A stretch of 64,000 nucleotides of DNA from Pseudochelatococcus lubricantis (GCF_011762225.1 NZ_JAASQI010000003.1:434001-498000); one strand, 5' to 3'; positions 50,691 through 60,514 are shown, counted from the first letter of the stretch. The notes: a model not told the origin generated them from the sequence alone. Numbers and translations: made by a program.

Positions 50691-51200
50691 TCATTCCGGA
50701 CGGGTGATGGTGGAGGCAGGCGCGGTTCGTTGCCTGAACGGCGTTCGCGGCAACTTCAGCGTCATGTAGGATTGCGGTTCATCGGTGACGGTGAAGCCGA
50801 GACGGGCGTAGACGCCATGGGCATCCACAGTGCGCAGCAGCCAGTTGCCGACATTCGCGAGATCGGGATGGCCGACCGCCCGGCGCGCCAGTTCGACGCC
50901 CAGTCCCTGGCCGCGATGGCGCGATGTGATGAACACATCCCGCAGGTAGGCGAACATGGCGCCGTCCGTCACCACGCGGCAGAACCCCACCAGAGTGCCC
51001 GCGGCGTCATAGGCGCCGAAGGGAAGCGAACAGCGCACGGCCTGCGTGAGGCGCCCGATTTCGAGATCGCGCGCCCAGTAGGCCTCCTGCCGCATCGCCT
51101 CGTGCAGTATCTCTATATCCAGATACTGCCGGTCGGTGCTAATCCGGTAATCGCCGAAATTCCACGTATAGACGTCCGTTTCATAAGGCATGAGCTGCAT
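50691..51200 (-). CDS. GNAT family N-acetyltransferase
   Basis: A 169-residue acetyltransferase. Acetyl-CoA motif A is visible as LRDVFITSRHRGQGLGVELARRAV (RGQGLG pyrophosphate loop), followed by LLRTVDAHGVYARLGFTV. The ATG at 51200 has GGGGA five bases upstream, which favours it over the frame start at 51224. It lies beside another GNAT gene and two FAD amine oxidases, suggesting amine or amino-acid metabolism or detoxification. Confidence 0.85.
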   Translation of the reverse strand: MQLMPYETDVYTWNFGDYRISTDRQYLDIEILHEAMRQEAYWARDLEIGRLTQAVRCSLPFGAYDAAGTLVGFCRVVTDGAMFAYLRDVFITSRHRGQGLGVELARRAVGHPDLANVGNWLLRTVDAHGVYARLGFTVTDEPQSYMTLKLPRTPFRQRTAPASTITRPE

Positions 51201-51254
51201 TGTCGTCCCCGCGGTCTTGCGCACTCACGGCTTGTGGAAAGGAGTGCGCGGGCC

Positions 51255-52130
51255 TCACCCGAGCGCCTGGCTGGCGAGCGCGTAGGTGATCGCCTTTCCT
51301 GCCGCCACGCCCGGAGCCGGGTTGCGGCGCATGGCGAGGCCGCTGTCGACGCGGACAAGCCCCCAGCCCGCCAGTGCGGCGGAAAGGCCGCTCGTTTCGG
51401 GAACATCGAGGCGGATGAAATCACCGGGCGCGTCGTGGCATAGCCCCCCGATCAGCGCCAGCGCATCTTCATGTCGCGTTGCAACAACGGGGCCGACGAC
51501 GAGCCCCCGGCCGAACGCACGGCGCACGGCAAAGCCCGTGACGCTGCCATGGCGCTCCAAGACGTTCACCTGCCCGCATGCAAACAGGGCGCCGATCAGC
51601 GCCGCGCGCATGGCGCCGAACGCCTGCGCGTCGAGCGCCGCGATCGCCGCCATGTCGCCGGTGCAGGCCGGACGAAGCCCCTCGCCCACCGGCGCGAAAT
51701 CGTCCGGCGGCGATACGTTGCCCTGATGCTGGAAGATGGTGCCCGTAGCGGTGAAGCCCAGCTTCTCGTAGAGCGGGCGGCCATCCGGCGTGGCGACGAG
51801 GCGCAGTTCCCGCCCGGCCGCAAGGGCCATCGCCGCTTCCATGACCTTGCGGCCCACGCCGCGCCCGCGCATGGCGGCGTCGACGATGATCATGTTGACC
51901 GTGGCCACGCTCTCGCCGAACGGCGTCACGCAGGTCGTGCCGACAACCGCCTCGCCGGAAAGCGCCACCTTGCCCGATCCGAGTTGCAGGACGAAGCGCC
52001 AGTCCTCCAGCCGGTGCGGCCAGCCCGCCGCGCGAGAGAGCCGCAGCGCCTCCGGCAGGTGCGCTTCCGTCATATCGGCGATGCGAAGGAGGTCGGCAGT
52101 GGAATCGGCGGTCGTGGACATGGTGGCCAT
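51255..52130 (-). CDS. Double-domain GNAT acetyltransferase (Acetyltransf_18-like C-terminus)
   Basis: A 291-residue protein. The N-terminal GNAT domain (about 10-145) has VNMIIVDAAMRGRGVGRKVM with the RGRGVG loop and LVATPDGRPLYEKLGFTAT. The C-terminal half (about 160-285) is a second GNAT-like domain with RRAFGRGLVVGPVVATRHEDALALI. This two-part form is common near FAD-dependent oxidases, but its substrate is unknown. It sits 47 bases downstream of the DadA-like oxidase gene on the same strand. Confidence 0.85.
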   Translation of the reverse strand: MATMSTTADSTADLLRIADMTEAHLPEALRLSRAAGWPHRLEDWRFVLQLGSGKVALSGEAVVGTTCVTPFGESVATVNMIIVDAAMRGRGVGRKVMEAAMALAAGRELRLVATPDGRPLYEKLGFTATGTIFQHQGNVSPPDDFAPVGEGLRPACTGDMAAIAALDAQAFGAMRAALIGALFACGQVNVLERHGSVTGFAVRRAFGRGLVVGPVVATRHEDALALIGGLCHDAPGDFIRLDVPETSGLSAALAGWGLVRVDSGLAMRRNPAPGVAAGKAITYALASQALG

Positions 52131-52176
52131 CTGCTCGGGTTGCCTGTGTTCTCGGTCCGGATAAGAAATCGCCGGA

Positions 52177-53502
52177 TCAGAAATCGCCGGGTCTGGCGCG
52201 GCCGGCGGCGAATCGGTCGAGGCGGAACTGCATCGGGTCCTCGCTGGTCCGGCTGCCCGTCACCAGCTCGGCCATGAAGGCGCCCGCGCCCGTGCCGAGC
52301 CCGAAGCCGTGGCCGCTGAAGCCGGCGGCGACGTAGAAGCCGGGCAGCGCGTCAACCGCCGACATCACGGGAATGCCGTCCGGCGTACTGTCGACATACC
52401 CCGCCCAGGTGCTGCCGACTGGTACGTCCGCCAGCGGCGGCAACAGGCGGCGCGCCCGCTCCAGAATGGTCGCCACCGCGCGCCCGTCCGGCTTGGGGTC
52501 GAGAATGCGGGTATGCTCCATCGGCGTTGGCGCGTCCATGCGCCACAGACGGCGGCTTTCGTGACCCGCGCGCCAGCCCTGCAGCGACCCCAGCGACAAC
52601 ACGCGCCGGTTCTTGACGAACATCGGGATGAAGTGCCGCGCATAATGCAGCGCCTGCGGCGTCGGATCGACGGCGGCATAGCCTGATATCGCCAGCGTAC
52701 GGCCGCCGTCGCCGCGCTCCGTCAACGAGATCATGGACGTGTGCATGGCGGGTGGCAACGCGCCGCCGCCGGGTTCCAGCCGCACGATCGGCACCCGCAC
52801 CGTCGCCTGCGGCATGTCGATGCCGTGCTGCAGGCAGAAGGATGAGGCCCACGCGCCCCCGGCCAATACGACAGTGGAGGTGCGGATGACGCCCTTTTCC
52901 GTAATGACGCCGCTCACGCGCCCGGCCGTGCGCTCCAGCCCCCGCGCGGCGCAGCCCTGCACGACATGCCCGCCCAGCTTCATGACGCCGCGCGCGATGA
53001 CGGGCGCGGCCCGCGCCGTGTCGGCGATGCCGTCGTGGGGCGAGAACACGCCGCCCTTCCATGTCCGCCCGGTGGCGCTGCCGCGCGCGGTCGCCGCCGC
53101 GCTGTCGAGCATAAAGGTCTCGACATCGCGCGTGACGGCGAAGTCGCGCCACCGTGCCCACCTGTCCAGTTCTTCCTCGTCGTTGGACAGGTACAGCAGG
53201 CCGCAGCGGCGGAAGCCCACGCTTTCGCCGATATCTTCCGCCAGCGCGTCCCACAGCGCCAGGCTGCGGACCGCCATCGGCAGCTCGCGCGCATCGCGGT
53301 TCTGCTGGCGGCACCAGCCCCAGTTGCGGCTGGACTGCTCGGCGCCGACAAGGCCCTTTTCCAGCACGCAGACGGATATCCCGCGCCGTGCCAGATGATA
53401 GGCGGTGCAGACGCCGATGATGCCCCCGCCGATCACCACGACATCGGCCGTTTCGGGCAGGCGGTTCGGGGTGTCGACCCCGATCAGCGGCACGGACAGC
53501 AT
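52177..53502 (-). CDS. FAD-dependent amino acid/amine oxidase (DAO family)
   Basis: A 441-residue flavoenzyme. The FAD motif is DVVVIGGGIIGVCTAYHLAR (about 20-39), followed by EQSSRNWGWCRQQNRD and C-terminal TPDGIPVMSAVDALPGFYVA with GFSGHGFGLGTGAG. The DAO family oxidises glycine, sarcosine, D-amino acids or secondary amines, giving imines, H2O2 or reduced quinone. AGGAGGG lies before the ATG at 53502. It starts 22 bases after the end of a second FAD oxidase gene, so the two are co-transcribed. Confidence 0.9.
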   Translation of the reverse strand: MLSVPLIGVDTPNRLPETADVVVIGGGIIGVCTAYHLARRGISVCVLEKGLVGAEQSSRNWGWCRQQNRDARELPMAVRSLALWDALAEDIGESVGFRRCGLLYLSNDEEELDRWARWRDFAVTRDVETFMLDSAAATARGSATGRTWKGGVFSPHDGIADTARAAPVIARGVMKLGGHVVQGCAARGLERTAGRVSGVITEKGVIRTSTVVLAGGAWASSFCLQHGIDMPQATVRVPIVRLEPGGGALPPAMHTSMISLTERGDGGRTLAISGYAAVDPTPQALHYARHFIPMFVKNRRVLSLGSLQGWRAGHESRRLWRMDAPTPMEHTRILDPKPDGRAVATILERARRLLPPLADVPVGSTWAGYVDSTPDGIPVMSAVDALPGFYVAAGFSGHGFGLGTGAGAFMAELVTGSRTSEDPMQFRLDRFAAGRARPGDF

Positions 53503-53524
53503 GCTTTCCCTCCTGCCGCGCACG

Positions 53525-54799
53525 TCACTGGATGCGATCCAGAAAACGGTAATACGCCCCGACGATCGGCAGGAACCACGGCTTGCCGAAGTAGCCGGGA
53601 ATGGCGTTCCAGGGCAATCCCTTCATGGGGTTGCGGTCGCCCTGGCCGAGAATTGTCTCGGCGAGAATCGTGCCCATCAGCGACGACATCTGAGCCCCGT
53701 GACCGGAATAGCCCATCGCGAACAGCAGGCCTTCGGCCTCCCCGGCGCGCGGAAAGCGATCCTGCGTCATGTCGACGAGGCCGCCCCAGCAGTAGTCGAT
53801 GCCGACGTTCGCCAGATGGGGAAAGTAGCGCACCATGGATTCGCGCAGTATTTCGCCCGCCCGGGCATCCGCCTTCGCGTCGGAGCCGCTGAACTGCGCG
53901 CGGCCGCCGAAGATCAGCCGATTGTCGGGAGACAGGCGGAAATAGTTGCCGATGTTGAGCGAGGTGACATAGGTGCGCAGACCCGGCAGCGTCGCCGCCG
54001 CCTCCGCCTCGCTCAGCGGACGGGTGGCGACGATGAAGCTGCCCATGGGCACGATGCGCCGGCGGAACCAGCCGAACGGGCCGGAGGTGTAGGCCCCCGT
54101 CGCCAGAATGACCTTGTTCGCCGTTAGCTCGCCGCGCGGCGTCGTCAACGCCCAGCCTTCGCCCGCCCGCTTGCGCGCGGTGACGGGCGCCCGCTCGAAA
54201 ACCTGCGCGCCGTGGCGGGCGGCGGCATCGGCGAGCCCGTTGACGTAACGGCCCATGTGCACCATGGCGCTCTTCTTCTGCAGCATGCCGCCGAAGAAGG
54301 CGTCCGAGCCGATCTCGCGCGCCAGATCGCCGCGCGACAGCAGTTCGGTATCCGGATCGACGCTGCCGTGCAGCACTTCGTAGTTTCTGGCGATGCTCTC
54401 GTAATGGGCTGGCTTCGAGGCGAGCTTCAGCTTGCCGGAGCGCCGAAAGTCGCAGTCGATCCTCTCCTCCTGCACGATGTGCCCGATGAGATCGACGGAA
54501 GCGTCGAACGCTTTGTAGAGCGCCGCCGCCCGCTCCGCGCCCAGATGCTCCTTAGCGGCGATGAAGCTGTGTGCGATGCCGTTGTTGAGATGGCCGCCGT
54601 TGCGGCCGGAGCCGCCGTAACCCACGTGCTGCGCCTCCAGCACGGCGACGCTGCGGCCGGCCTTCGCCAGCACGCGAGCCGCCGCCAGCCCCGTGAAGCC
54701 ACCGCCTATGACGGCGACGTCGAACTGACCCGCGACCGGCCCCTTCGCTCCGGCGTCGAACGGCGGAGCGGTATCATGCCAGTACGATTTGAGCTGCAT
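53525..54799 (-). CDS. PuuB-like FAD-binding amine oxidoreductase
   Basis: A 424-residue DAO-family oxidase. The FAD motif is DVAVIGGGFTGLAAARVLAK, with HVGYGGSGRNGGHLNNG, as in gamma-glutamylputrescine oxidase (PuuB). C-terminal FAMGYSGHGAQMSSLMGTIL closes the FAD site. It probably oxidises a polyamine derivative or another secondary amine to an aldehyde, which one of the nearby aldehyde dehydrogenases could oxidise further. The ATG at 54799 gives the family's MQLKSYW-like start. Confidence 0.9.
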   Translation of the reverse strand: MQLKSYWHDTAPPFDAGAKGPVAGQFDVAVIGGGFTGLAAARVLAKAGRSVAVLEAQHVGYGGSGRNGGHLNNGIAHSFIAAKEHLGAERAAALYKAFDASVDLIGHIVQEERIDCDFRRSGKLKLASKPAHYESIARNYEVLHGSVDPDTELLSRGDLAREIGSDAFFGGMLQKKSAMVHMGRYVNGLADAAARHGAQVFERAPVTARKRAGEGWALTTPRGELTANKVILATGAYTSGPFGWFRRRIVPMGSFIVATRPLSEAEAAATLPGLRTYVTSLNIGNYFRLSPDNRLIFGGRAQFSGSDAKADARAGEILRESMVRYFPHLANVGIDYCWGGLVDMTQDRFPRAGEAEGLLFAMGYSGHGAQMSSLMGTILAETILGQGDRNPMKGLPWNAIPGYFGKPWFLPIVGAYYRFLDRIQ

Positions 54800-54961
54800 T
54801 GCGTTCAACCTTTCCTGCAACCGGCCCCGTCCGTGTCGGCTGCGGTCATTTCCTGCGCGAACCAGAGTACGCGCCCCGCATCGCGATGATTGCCGCAATG
54901 CCTCCCGGAATCGCAGAATGTTGTGTTTCGGGAGGCGGGTTCGGCATGGCGTTGCGGAAGG

Positions 54962-56005
54962 TCAATCCAGCGCGTTCAACACGGCGGCTGTGATCTCCTC
55001 CGTGCGGTGCCGGCCGGGAACCGCGCCGATGCCGGCGGCCGTCGTCCGCTCGATGGCGGCGATCACGCGCTCCGCCGCTTCCGTCTCGCCCAGATGCTCC
55101 AGCAACATCGCCCCGGACCAGATGGCCGCGACGGGATTGGCGATGCCGAGGTGGGCGATGTCCGGCGCGGAGCCGTGGACCGGCTCGAACATGGACGGCG
55201 CCGTGCGCGCGGGATTGATGTTGGCGGAGGCCGCAAAGCCGAGCCCGCCCTGGATGGCCGCGCCGAGATCGGTGAGGATGTCGCCAAACAGGTTCGATGC
55301 CACCACGACGTCCAGCGTTTCCGGCGCCATCACGAAACGGGCGGCGATGGCGTCGATGTGGTAGCTCGTGACCTCTACATCGGGATACTCCGCCGCGAGT
55401 TCCCGTGTCACCTCGTCCCAGAACACCATCGAGTATTTCTGCGCGTTCGACTTGGTGACGGACGCGAGCCTGCCGCGCCGCCGCCGCGCCTGCTCGAAGC
55501 CGAAGCGCAGGATGCGCTCGACGCCGCGGCGCGTGAAGATGGCGGTCTCCACGGCGACCTCGGCATCCGTGCCCTGATGCACGCGCCCGCCGGCGCCGCT
55601 GTACTCGCCCTCGGTGTTCTCGCGAATGCAGAGGATGTCGAAGCCTTCCTTGCGCAGCGGCCCCTCCACGCCCGGCAGCAGGCGGTGCGGGCGGATGTTG
55701 GCGTACTGGTCGAAGGCCTTGCGGATCGGCAACAGCAGCCCGTGCAGCGACACCGAGTCCGGCACCTTCGCCGGCCAGCCCACCGCCCCGAGCAGGATGG
55801 CGTCGAACCGGCGCAGGGTCTCTATGCCGTCCTCCGGCATCATGCGGCCGGTTTCGAGATACCTGTCGCACGACCAGTCGAAAATTTCGCTATCGAGCCC
55901 GAAACCGCCCTGTCCGGCGGCCCGCTGCAGCACCTGCCACGCGGCTTCGGTCACGGCCACGCCAATCCCGTCTCCGGGCACGAGTGCGACAGAATGGGTC
56001 TTCAT
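54962..56005 (-). CDS. Tartrate dehydrogenase / isopropylmalate dehydrogenase-family decarboxylating enzyme
   Basis: A 347-residue beta-decarboxylating dehydrogenase. Substrate and metal motifs are ILCIRENTEGEYSGAGG, VTKSNAQKYSMVFWDEVT (catalytic Lys), and VVASNLFGDILTDLGAAIQG with the metal-binding Asp residues. MFEPVHGSAPDIAHLGIANP carries the NAD site. The sequence form suits tartrate/D-malate dehydrogenase more than LeuB, since no leu genes are near. It is 162 bases upstream of... on the minus strand its start at 56005 faces the divergent aldehyde dehydrogenase gene. Confidence 0.87.
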   Translation of the reverse strand: MKTHSVALVPGDGIGVAVTEAAWQVLQRAAGQGGFGLDSEIFDWSCDRYLETGRMMPEDGIETLRRFDAILLGAVGWPAKVPDSVSLHGLLLPIRKAFDQYANIRPHRLLPGVEGPLRKEGFDILCIRENTEGEYSGAGGRVHQGTDAEVAVETAIFTRRGVERILRFGFEQARRRRGRLASVTKSNAQKYSMVFWDEVTRELAAEYPDVEVTSYHIDAIAARFVMAPETLDVVVASNLFGDILTDLGAAIQGGLGFAASANINPARTAPSMFEPVHGSAPDIAHLGIANPVAAIWSGAMLLEHLGETEAAERVIAAIERTTAAGIGAVPGRHRTEEITAAVLNALD

Positions 56006-56219
56006 CCGTTGTTTCCCTGTGGTTACGGCGGTTACGCGACCGCGGCGAGCGCCGCGGGAGGCGCTTTCGGTTGTGATTCCAGCATGGCACGCGCCATCGT
56101 GCGGAATCGTCCGAACATGCCGCGTTCTCGAAATAATGTGCGGCGGGAGGCCGTTAAAATGGCGTCATCTCTCCTCCCGCGCCGTTAACGTTGCAGGCAG
56201 CAGGATGAAGGGACAATCC

Positions 56220-57680
56220 ATGGACATGTTGAAAGACAAATCGTTGTTCGTCGAGGCCGCGCTGGTGGGCGGCCAGTGGATCGCCGCCGGCGAGGGAGAG
56301 ACGGTCGCGGTCTCGAACCCGGCGACCGGCCGGCAGCTCGGCGTCGTGCCCGCCCTTGGCACGGCGCAGACGCGCGCCGCCATCGCGGCCGCCGCCCGCG
56401 CCTTTCCGGCCTGGCGGCGTCGCACCAGTGCCGAGCGTGCCGCCGTCCTGGAGCGCTGGCACGCGCTCGTCGCGGAAAACGCCGACGACCTGGCCCGCAT
56501 CCTGACGCTGGAACAGGGCAAGCCGCTGGCGGAGGCGCGCGGGGAAATCGGCTATGGCAACAGCTTCATCAAGTGGTTCGCGGAGGAAGCGCGCCGCGTC
56601 GGCGGACAGACGATTCCCTCCCCCACCGCTGACCGGCGAATCGTGGTCACCAAAGAGCCGGTGGGCGTTTGCGCCATCATCACCCCGTGGAATTTCCCCA
56701 CCGCGATGATTACCCGCAAGGTGGCGCCCGCGCTCGCGGCGGGCTGCACGGTGGTGATCAAGCCGTCGGAGTTCACGCCCTACTCGGCGCTGGCGCTGGC
56801 CGTGCTGGCGGAACGCGCCGGCGTGCCCGCGGGCGTCATCAACGTCGTTACCGGCCTGCCGCAGGAGATCGGCTCGGAACTCACCGCGAGCCCGTTGGTG
56901 CGCAAGCTTTCCTTCACCGGCTCCACGCGGGTCGGCTCCTTCCTGATGCGCGAATGCGCCGGCACGGTGAAGCGGCTGAGCCTCGAACTCGGCGGCAACG
57001 CGCCCCTGATCGTGTTCGACGATGCCGATCTCGATCTGGCCGTCGAAGGGGCAATGGCCTCGAAGTTCCGCAATGGTGGCCAGACCTGCGTCTGCGCCAA
57101 CCGCATTCTGGTGCAGGCCGGCGTCTACGACGCCTTCAGCGAGAAGCTTGCCGCCCGCGCTTCCGCGCTGAAGGTCGGCGACGGCCTCGATGCCGCGACG
57201 GACATCGGCCCCATGATCAATACGGCGGCGGTCACCAAGATTCGCCAGCACATCGCCGATGCGCTGGAAAAGGGAGCCTCCATCGCCTCGAACGCAGCGG
57301 AACCGCCGCAGGGCGAGCAGTATGTCGTGCCCGTCGTGCTGCGCAACGCCACCACCGACATGCTGCTGGCGCAGGAGGAAACCTTCGGCCCCGTGGCGCC
57401 GCTTTTCCGCTTCGAGACCGAGGAGGAGGCCGTCGCCGTCGCCAACGGCACGCCCTTCGGCCTCGCCTCCTACTTCTTCACGCGCGATCTCGCCCGCGCG
57501 TGGCGGGTGTCGGAGGCGCTGGAGTTCGGTATGGTGGGGCTGAACACGGGCATGATATCGACCGAGGTCGCCCCCTTCGGCGGCGTGAAGCAGTCGGGTC
57601 TTGGCCGCGAGGGCGCACAGGTCGGCATCGAGGAATATCTGGAGCTGAAGACGCTGCACATCGGCGGGCTGTCGGCATAA
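56220..57680 (+). CDS. Succinate-semialdehyde dehydrogenase-like aldehyde dehydrogenase (GabD type)
   Basis: A 486-residue NAD(P)-dependent aldehyde dehydrogenase. Motifs are ITPWNFPTAMITRKVAPALA, KLSFTGSTRVGSFLM, catalytic Glu in LSLELGGNAPLIVFDDADL and the catalytic Cys in NGGQTCVCANRI (two cysteines, one apart, as in GabD). AAGGG lies about seven bases before the ATG at 56220; ATG 56226 is an alternative. In polyamine or GABA breakdown it would make succinate. It is divergent from the tartrate dehydrogenase-like gene. Confidence 0.92.
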   Translation: MDMLKDKSLFVEAALVGGQWIAAGEGETVAVSNPATGRQLGVVPALGTAQTRAAIAAAARAFPAWRRRTSAERAAVLERWHALVAENADDLARILTLEQGKPLAEARGEIGYGNSFIKWFAEEARRVGGQTIPSPTADRRIVVTKEPVGVCAIITPWNFPTAMITRKVAPALAAGCTVVIKPSEFTPYSALALAVLAERAGVPAGVINVVTGLPQEIGSELTASPLVRKLSFTGSTRVGSFLMRECAGTVKRLSLELGGNAPLIVFDDADLDLAVEGAMASKFRNGGQTCVCANRILVQAGVYDAFSEKLAARASALKVGDGLDAATDIGPMINTAAVTKIRQHIADALEKGASIASNAAEPPQGEQYVVPVVLRNATTDMLLAQEETFGPVAPLFRFETEEEAVAVANGTPFGLASYFFTRDLARAWRVSEALEFGMVGLNTGMISTEVAPFGGVKQSGLGREGAQVGIEEYLELKTLHIGGLSA

Positions 57681-57709
57681 GCCCACCCGCGCTCAAAACA
57701 AGCAAAGGA

Positions 57710-57745
57710 GAATCTGTCCTGTTTCACCGTAAACAGGACAGATTC
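57710..57745. terminator. Perfect 15-bp inverted repeat between convergent aldehyde dehydrogenase genes
   Basis: GAATCTGTCCTGTTT (57710-57724) pairs exactly with AAACAGGACAGATTC (57731-57745) around the 6-base loop CACCGT. Convergent genes end at 57680 (+) and 57765 (-), so it can end transcripts from both sides, each arm closing with a T-run inside the stem. It could also be a dispersed repeat. Confidence 0.6.
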
Positions 57746-57764
57746 CAGACCTTGCGCTGCGATA

Positions 57765-59228
57765 TCAAAGCGCGATCAGCACGCTTTTCTGACGGCGGTT
57801 CGCCTTGTAGGCCTCGCGGCCCAGATCCTTGCCGACACCGGAGTTCCTGTAGCCGCCCGTCGGCAGGATGTGGTCGCGGCTGCGTCCGTAGCGGTTGACC
57901 CACACGGTGCCCGCCTCGATCTGCTTCGTGATGCGCAGCGCGCGCGACAGATCGCGCGTGAACAGGCCCGAGGCCAGCCCGTAGGTGGGATGGTTGGCGA
58001 GCGCCAGCGCCTCCTCCTCGCTGTCGAAGATCTGCACGGTCAGCACCGGGCCGAAGATCTCCTCGGTCACGGCGGGGGATGTCTCCGTCACGCCGGTCAG
58101 CACCGTGGGCTGGAAATAGTAGCCGTCCCCGTCGAAGCGCCGTCCACCGACGATCACCTCGGCCCCCTGCGCGACGGCGGCGGCAACGATGCTCTCGATG
58201 CGGTTGAGCTGCCGTTCGGAGATGATCGGGGAATAGGTCGCCGCCTCGTCCCACGTCGCCTGCGGTTTGGCGTGGGCCATTGCGCGGCTTAGCGCCTCGG
58301 TCAGCGCGGGTGCCACGGAGCGCTCCACCAGCAGGCGGGAACCCGCGACGCAGACCTGCCCGGCGTTGTAGGTGATGCCGCGCGCGATGCAATCGGCGGC
58401 GAGCGCGAGGTCGGCGTCCGCGAAGACGATCTGCGGGCTCTTGCCGCCCAACTCCAGCGTCATGGGCTTGACGCCGCCCCGCGAGACGTTGGCCATGATC
58501 GCCTGCCCGGCGGCCGTGGAACCGGTGAAGCTGATCTTGGCGATGTCCGGGTGGCCTGTGATGGCGTTGCCGGTGGTCGGCCCGTCACCCAGCACCACGT
58601 TGACGACGCCCGCCGGCACCCCGGCCTGCTCGGCGAGTTCCACCAGCTGGAGCGTGGCGAATGGCGTCATTTCGGATGGCTTCAGCACCACGGCGTTGCC
58701 CGCCGCCAACGCCGGCGCGAGCTTCCACACCGCGATCGACAGTGGAAAGTTCCACGGCGTGATCGCGCCGACGACGCCGTAAGGCTCCGTCAGGATCATG
58801 CCGAGATGGTCGCTGGCGGTGGGGACGACGTCGCCCCCTTCCTTGTCAGCCAGTTCCGCGAAGAAACGGATCTGCTCCGCGCTGACGGCGACGTCCGCCG
58901 TCACGGCCTGCCCCACGGGGCGGGTGGAGGCGACGGCCTCCAGCCGGGCGAGCCGGGTGGCATGCTGCTCGACCAGCGCCGCCCAGCGATGCAGGACATT
59001 GACCCGGTCGCGCGGGCGCACATCGGCCCAGCCGCTTGCCTTCAGCGCCGCGCGGGCCGTCTGCACCGCCTCGTCCACCACCGTGGCGTCGGCGACGGGG
59101 CAGTCCGCGAAGGCGCGGCCGTCGCTGGGGCGGCGCAGCGCGAGCCCCCCTTCGGTTGCGCGGTAGCGGCCGCCGATGTAATGACCGTGAGGCAGGGCGA
59201 GGGCTGCGGGATCGAAACTCAGCGTCAT
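57765..59228 (-). CDS. NAD-dependent aldehyde dehydrogenase
   Basis: A 487-residue aldehyde dehydrogenase, distinct from its neighbour at 56220. Motifs are ITPWNFPLSIAVWKLAPALA, KISFTGSTAAGQAIM, catalytic Glu in LELGGKSPQIVFADADLAL and catalytic Cys in YNAGQVCVAGSRLL. It resembles betaine-aldehyde / aminoaldehyde dehydrogenases more than GabD. With the PuuB-like oxidase it could oxidise an aminoaldehyde; both steps of putrescine or GABA-type degradation would then be present. Confidence 0.9.
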   Translation of the reverse strand: MTLSFDPAALALPHGHYIGGRYRATEGGLALRRPSDGRAFADCPVADATVVDEAVQTARAALKASGWADVRPRDRVNVLHRWAALVEQHATRLARLEAVASTRPVGQAVTADVAVSAEQIRFFAELADKEGGDVVPTASDHLGMILTEPYGVVGAITPWNFPLSIAVWKLAPALAAGNAVVLKPSEMTPFATLQLVELAEQAGVPAGVVNVVLGDGPTTGNAITGHPDIAKISFTGSTAAGQAIMANVSRGGVKPMTLELGGKSPQIVFADADLALAADCIARGITYNAGQVCVAGSRLLVERSVAPALTEALSRAMAHAKPQATWDEAATYSPIISERQLNRIESIVAAAVAQGAEVIVGGRRFDGDGYYFQPTVLTGVTETSPAVTEEIFGPVLTVQIFDSEEEALALANHPTYGLASGLFTRDLSRALRITKQIEAGTVWVNRYGRSRDHILPTGGYRNSGVGKDLGREAYKANRRQKSVLIAL

Positions 59229-59485
59229 CGGGCGTCTTTCAGCATGGAGATGCGAGCGGGGCGGCGGCAGGCGCGCGGCCGGAAGGCGGGCTCTCTTTCG
59301 GCCCTTCCGTCATCGTAGATGCGGAAAGCAGCAAAATCTGCGCAAGCCAGCCCCCAAAACAAACGATCCGTGTGTTCTCGCCCCTCCTTTCAGCGGTTCT
59401 TTCCGGCACGGACGGACAAGTCTGTCCGCCAATGTCGGCACTGCCGCCGGGACGTCACCGTTCAGGCATCGACCGGAGAGGGACC

Positions 59486-60412
59486 ATGACCTTTTTCTGC
59501 AACACGGACGCCGGGCGCGGCGACCTTTTCCGCCGCCTGTTCGGCGAGGCCCTGCCCGACCTGCCCTTCGCCGTTCCTGGTGATGACGTCGATGCCGCCG
59601 AGGTGCGCTACCTGCTCACCTGGACGGCGCCTCCGAACCTGCGCGACGCCTATCCGGCGCTTGAGGTGCTGTTTTCGACGGGCGCGGGCGTCGACCAGTT
59701 CCGTTTCGACGACCTGCCGCCGCAGACGCAGCTCGTGCGCATGATCGAGCCGGGCATCACAGCCATGATGCAGGAATACGTGGTCATGGGGGTGCTGGCC
59801 CTGCACCGCGGCTTGCCGGCCTATCTGGGTCAGCAGGCGCGGGAGGAATGGAAGGTCCTGCCCGCCGTCCCTGCCGCCGGGCGGCGCGTGGGCGTCATGG
59901 GGCTCGGCGAACTCGGCAAGGCGGTGCTGGAGGCCCTGCGTCCGTTCGACTTTCCGCTGGCCGGCTGGAGCCGCTCGGCACGCGACATCCCGGGCGTCGT
60001 CTGCCACAGCGGCGCAAGCGGCTTGCAGGACTTTCTCGCCGCCACGGACATCCTCATCTGCCTGCTGCCGCTGACGGACGAGACTCGCGGCATCCTCTCG
60101 GCTGATCTCTTCGCCCGCCTGCCGCAGGGCGCGGGGCTGGTGCACGCGGGACGCGGACAGCAGCTCGACGCGGCGGCGCTGATCGCCGCGCTCGACAGCG
60201 GCCATCTGGAAGCTGCCGTGATCGACGTCTGCGATCCGGAACCCCTGCCGCCCGGCCATCCCCTCTGGCACCATCCGCGCATTCTGCTGACGCCGCACGT
60301 GGCGAGCCAGACCAACGCGGAAACCGCCGCGCAGGTCGTCATCGACAACATCCGCCGCCATCGCCGTGGCGAGCCCATGGTCGGGCTCGTCACGCGCGAG
60401 CGCGGCTACTGA
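59486..60412 (+). CDS. ghrA: Glyoxylate/hydroxypyruvate reductase A-like 2-hydroxyacid dehydrogenase
   Basis: A 308-residue D-2-hydroxyacid dehydrogenase of the GhrA branch. NAD motif RRVGVMGLGELGKAVLEALR, catalytic Arg in VHAGRGQQLD, catalytic Glu in DVCDPEPLPPGHPLWHHP and His in LTPHVASQTN. It reduces glyoxylate or hydroxypyruvate to glycolate or glycerate. GGAGAGGG lies before the ATG at 59486. It is upstream of a small cupin gene on the same strand (103 bases) and may share a transcript. Confidence 0.9.
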   Translation: MTFFCNTDAGRGDLFRRLFGEALPDLPFAVPGDDVDAAEVRYLLTWTAPPNLRDAYPALEVLFSTGAGVDQFRFDDLPPQTQLVRMIEPGITAMMQEYVVMGVLALHRGLPAYLGQQAREEWKVLPAVPAAGRRVGVMGLGELGKAVLEALRPFDFPLAGWSRSARDIPGVVCHSGASGLQDFLAATDILICLLPLTDETRGILSADLFARLPQGAGLVHAGRGQQLDAAALIAALDSGHLEAAVIDVCDPEPLPPGHPLWHHPRILLTPHVASQTNAETAAQVVIDNIRRHRRGEPMVGLVTRERGY

Positions 60413-60514
60413 TACCGGCGCCCCCGGTTTCCGACCGCCCGCGTGCGGGTTTTGCTTAAGCGCCGCAAGGGGTTGACCGCCACTCGGCATGACTTCTCAA
60501 CAAGGAACGACACC

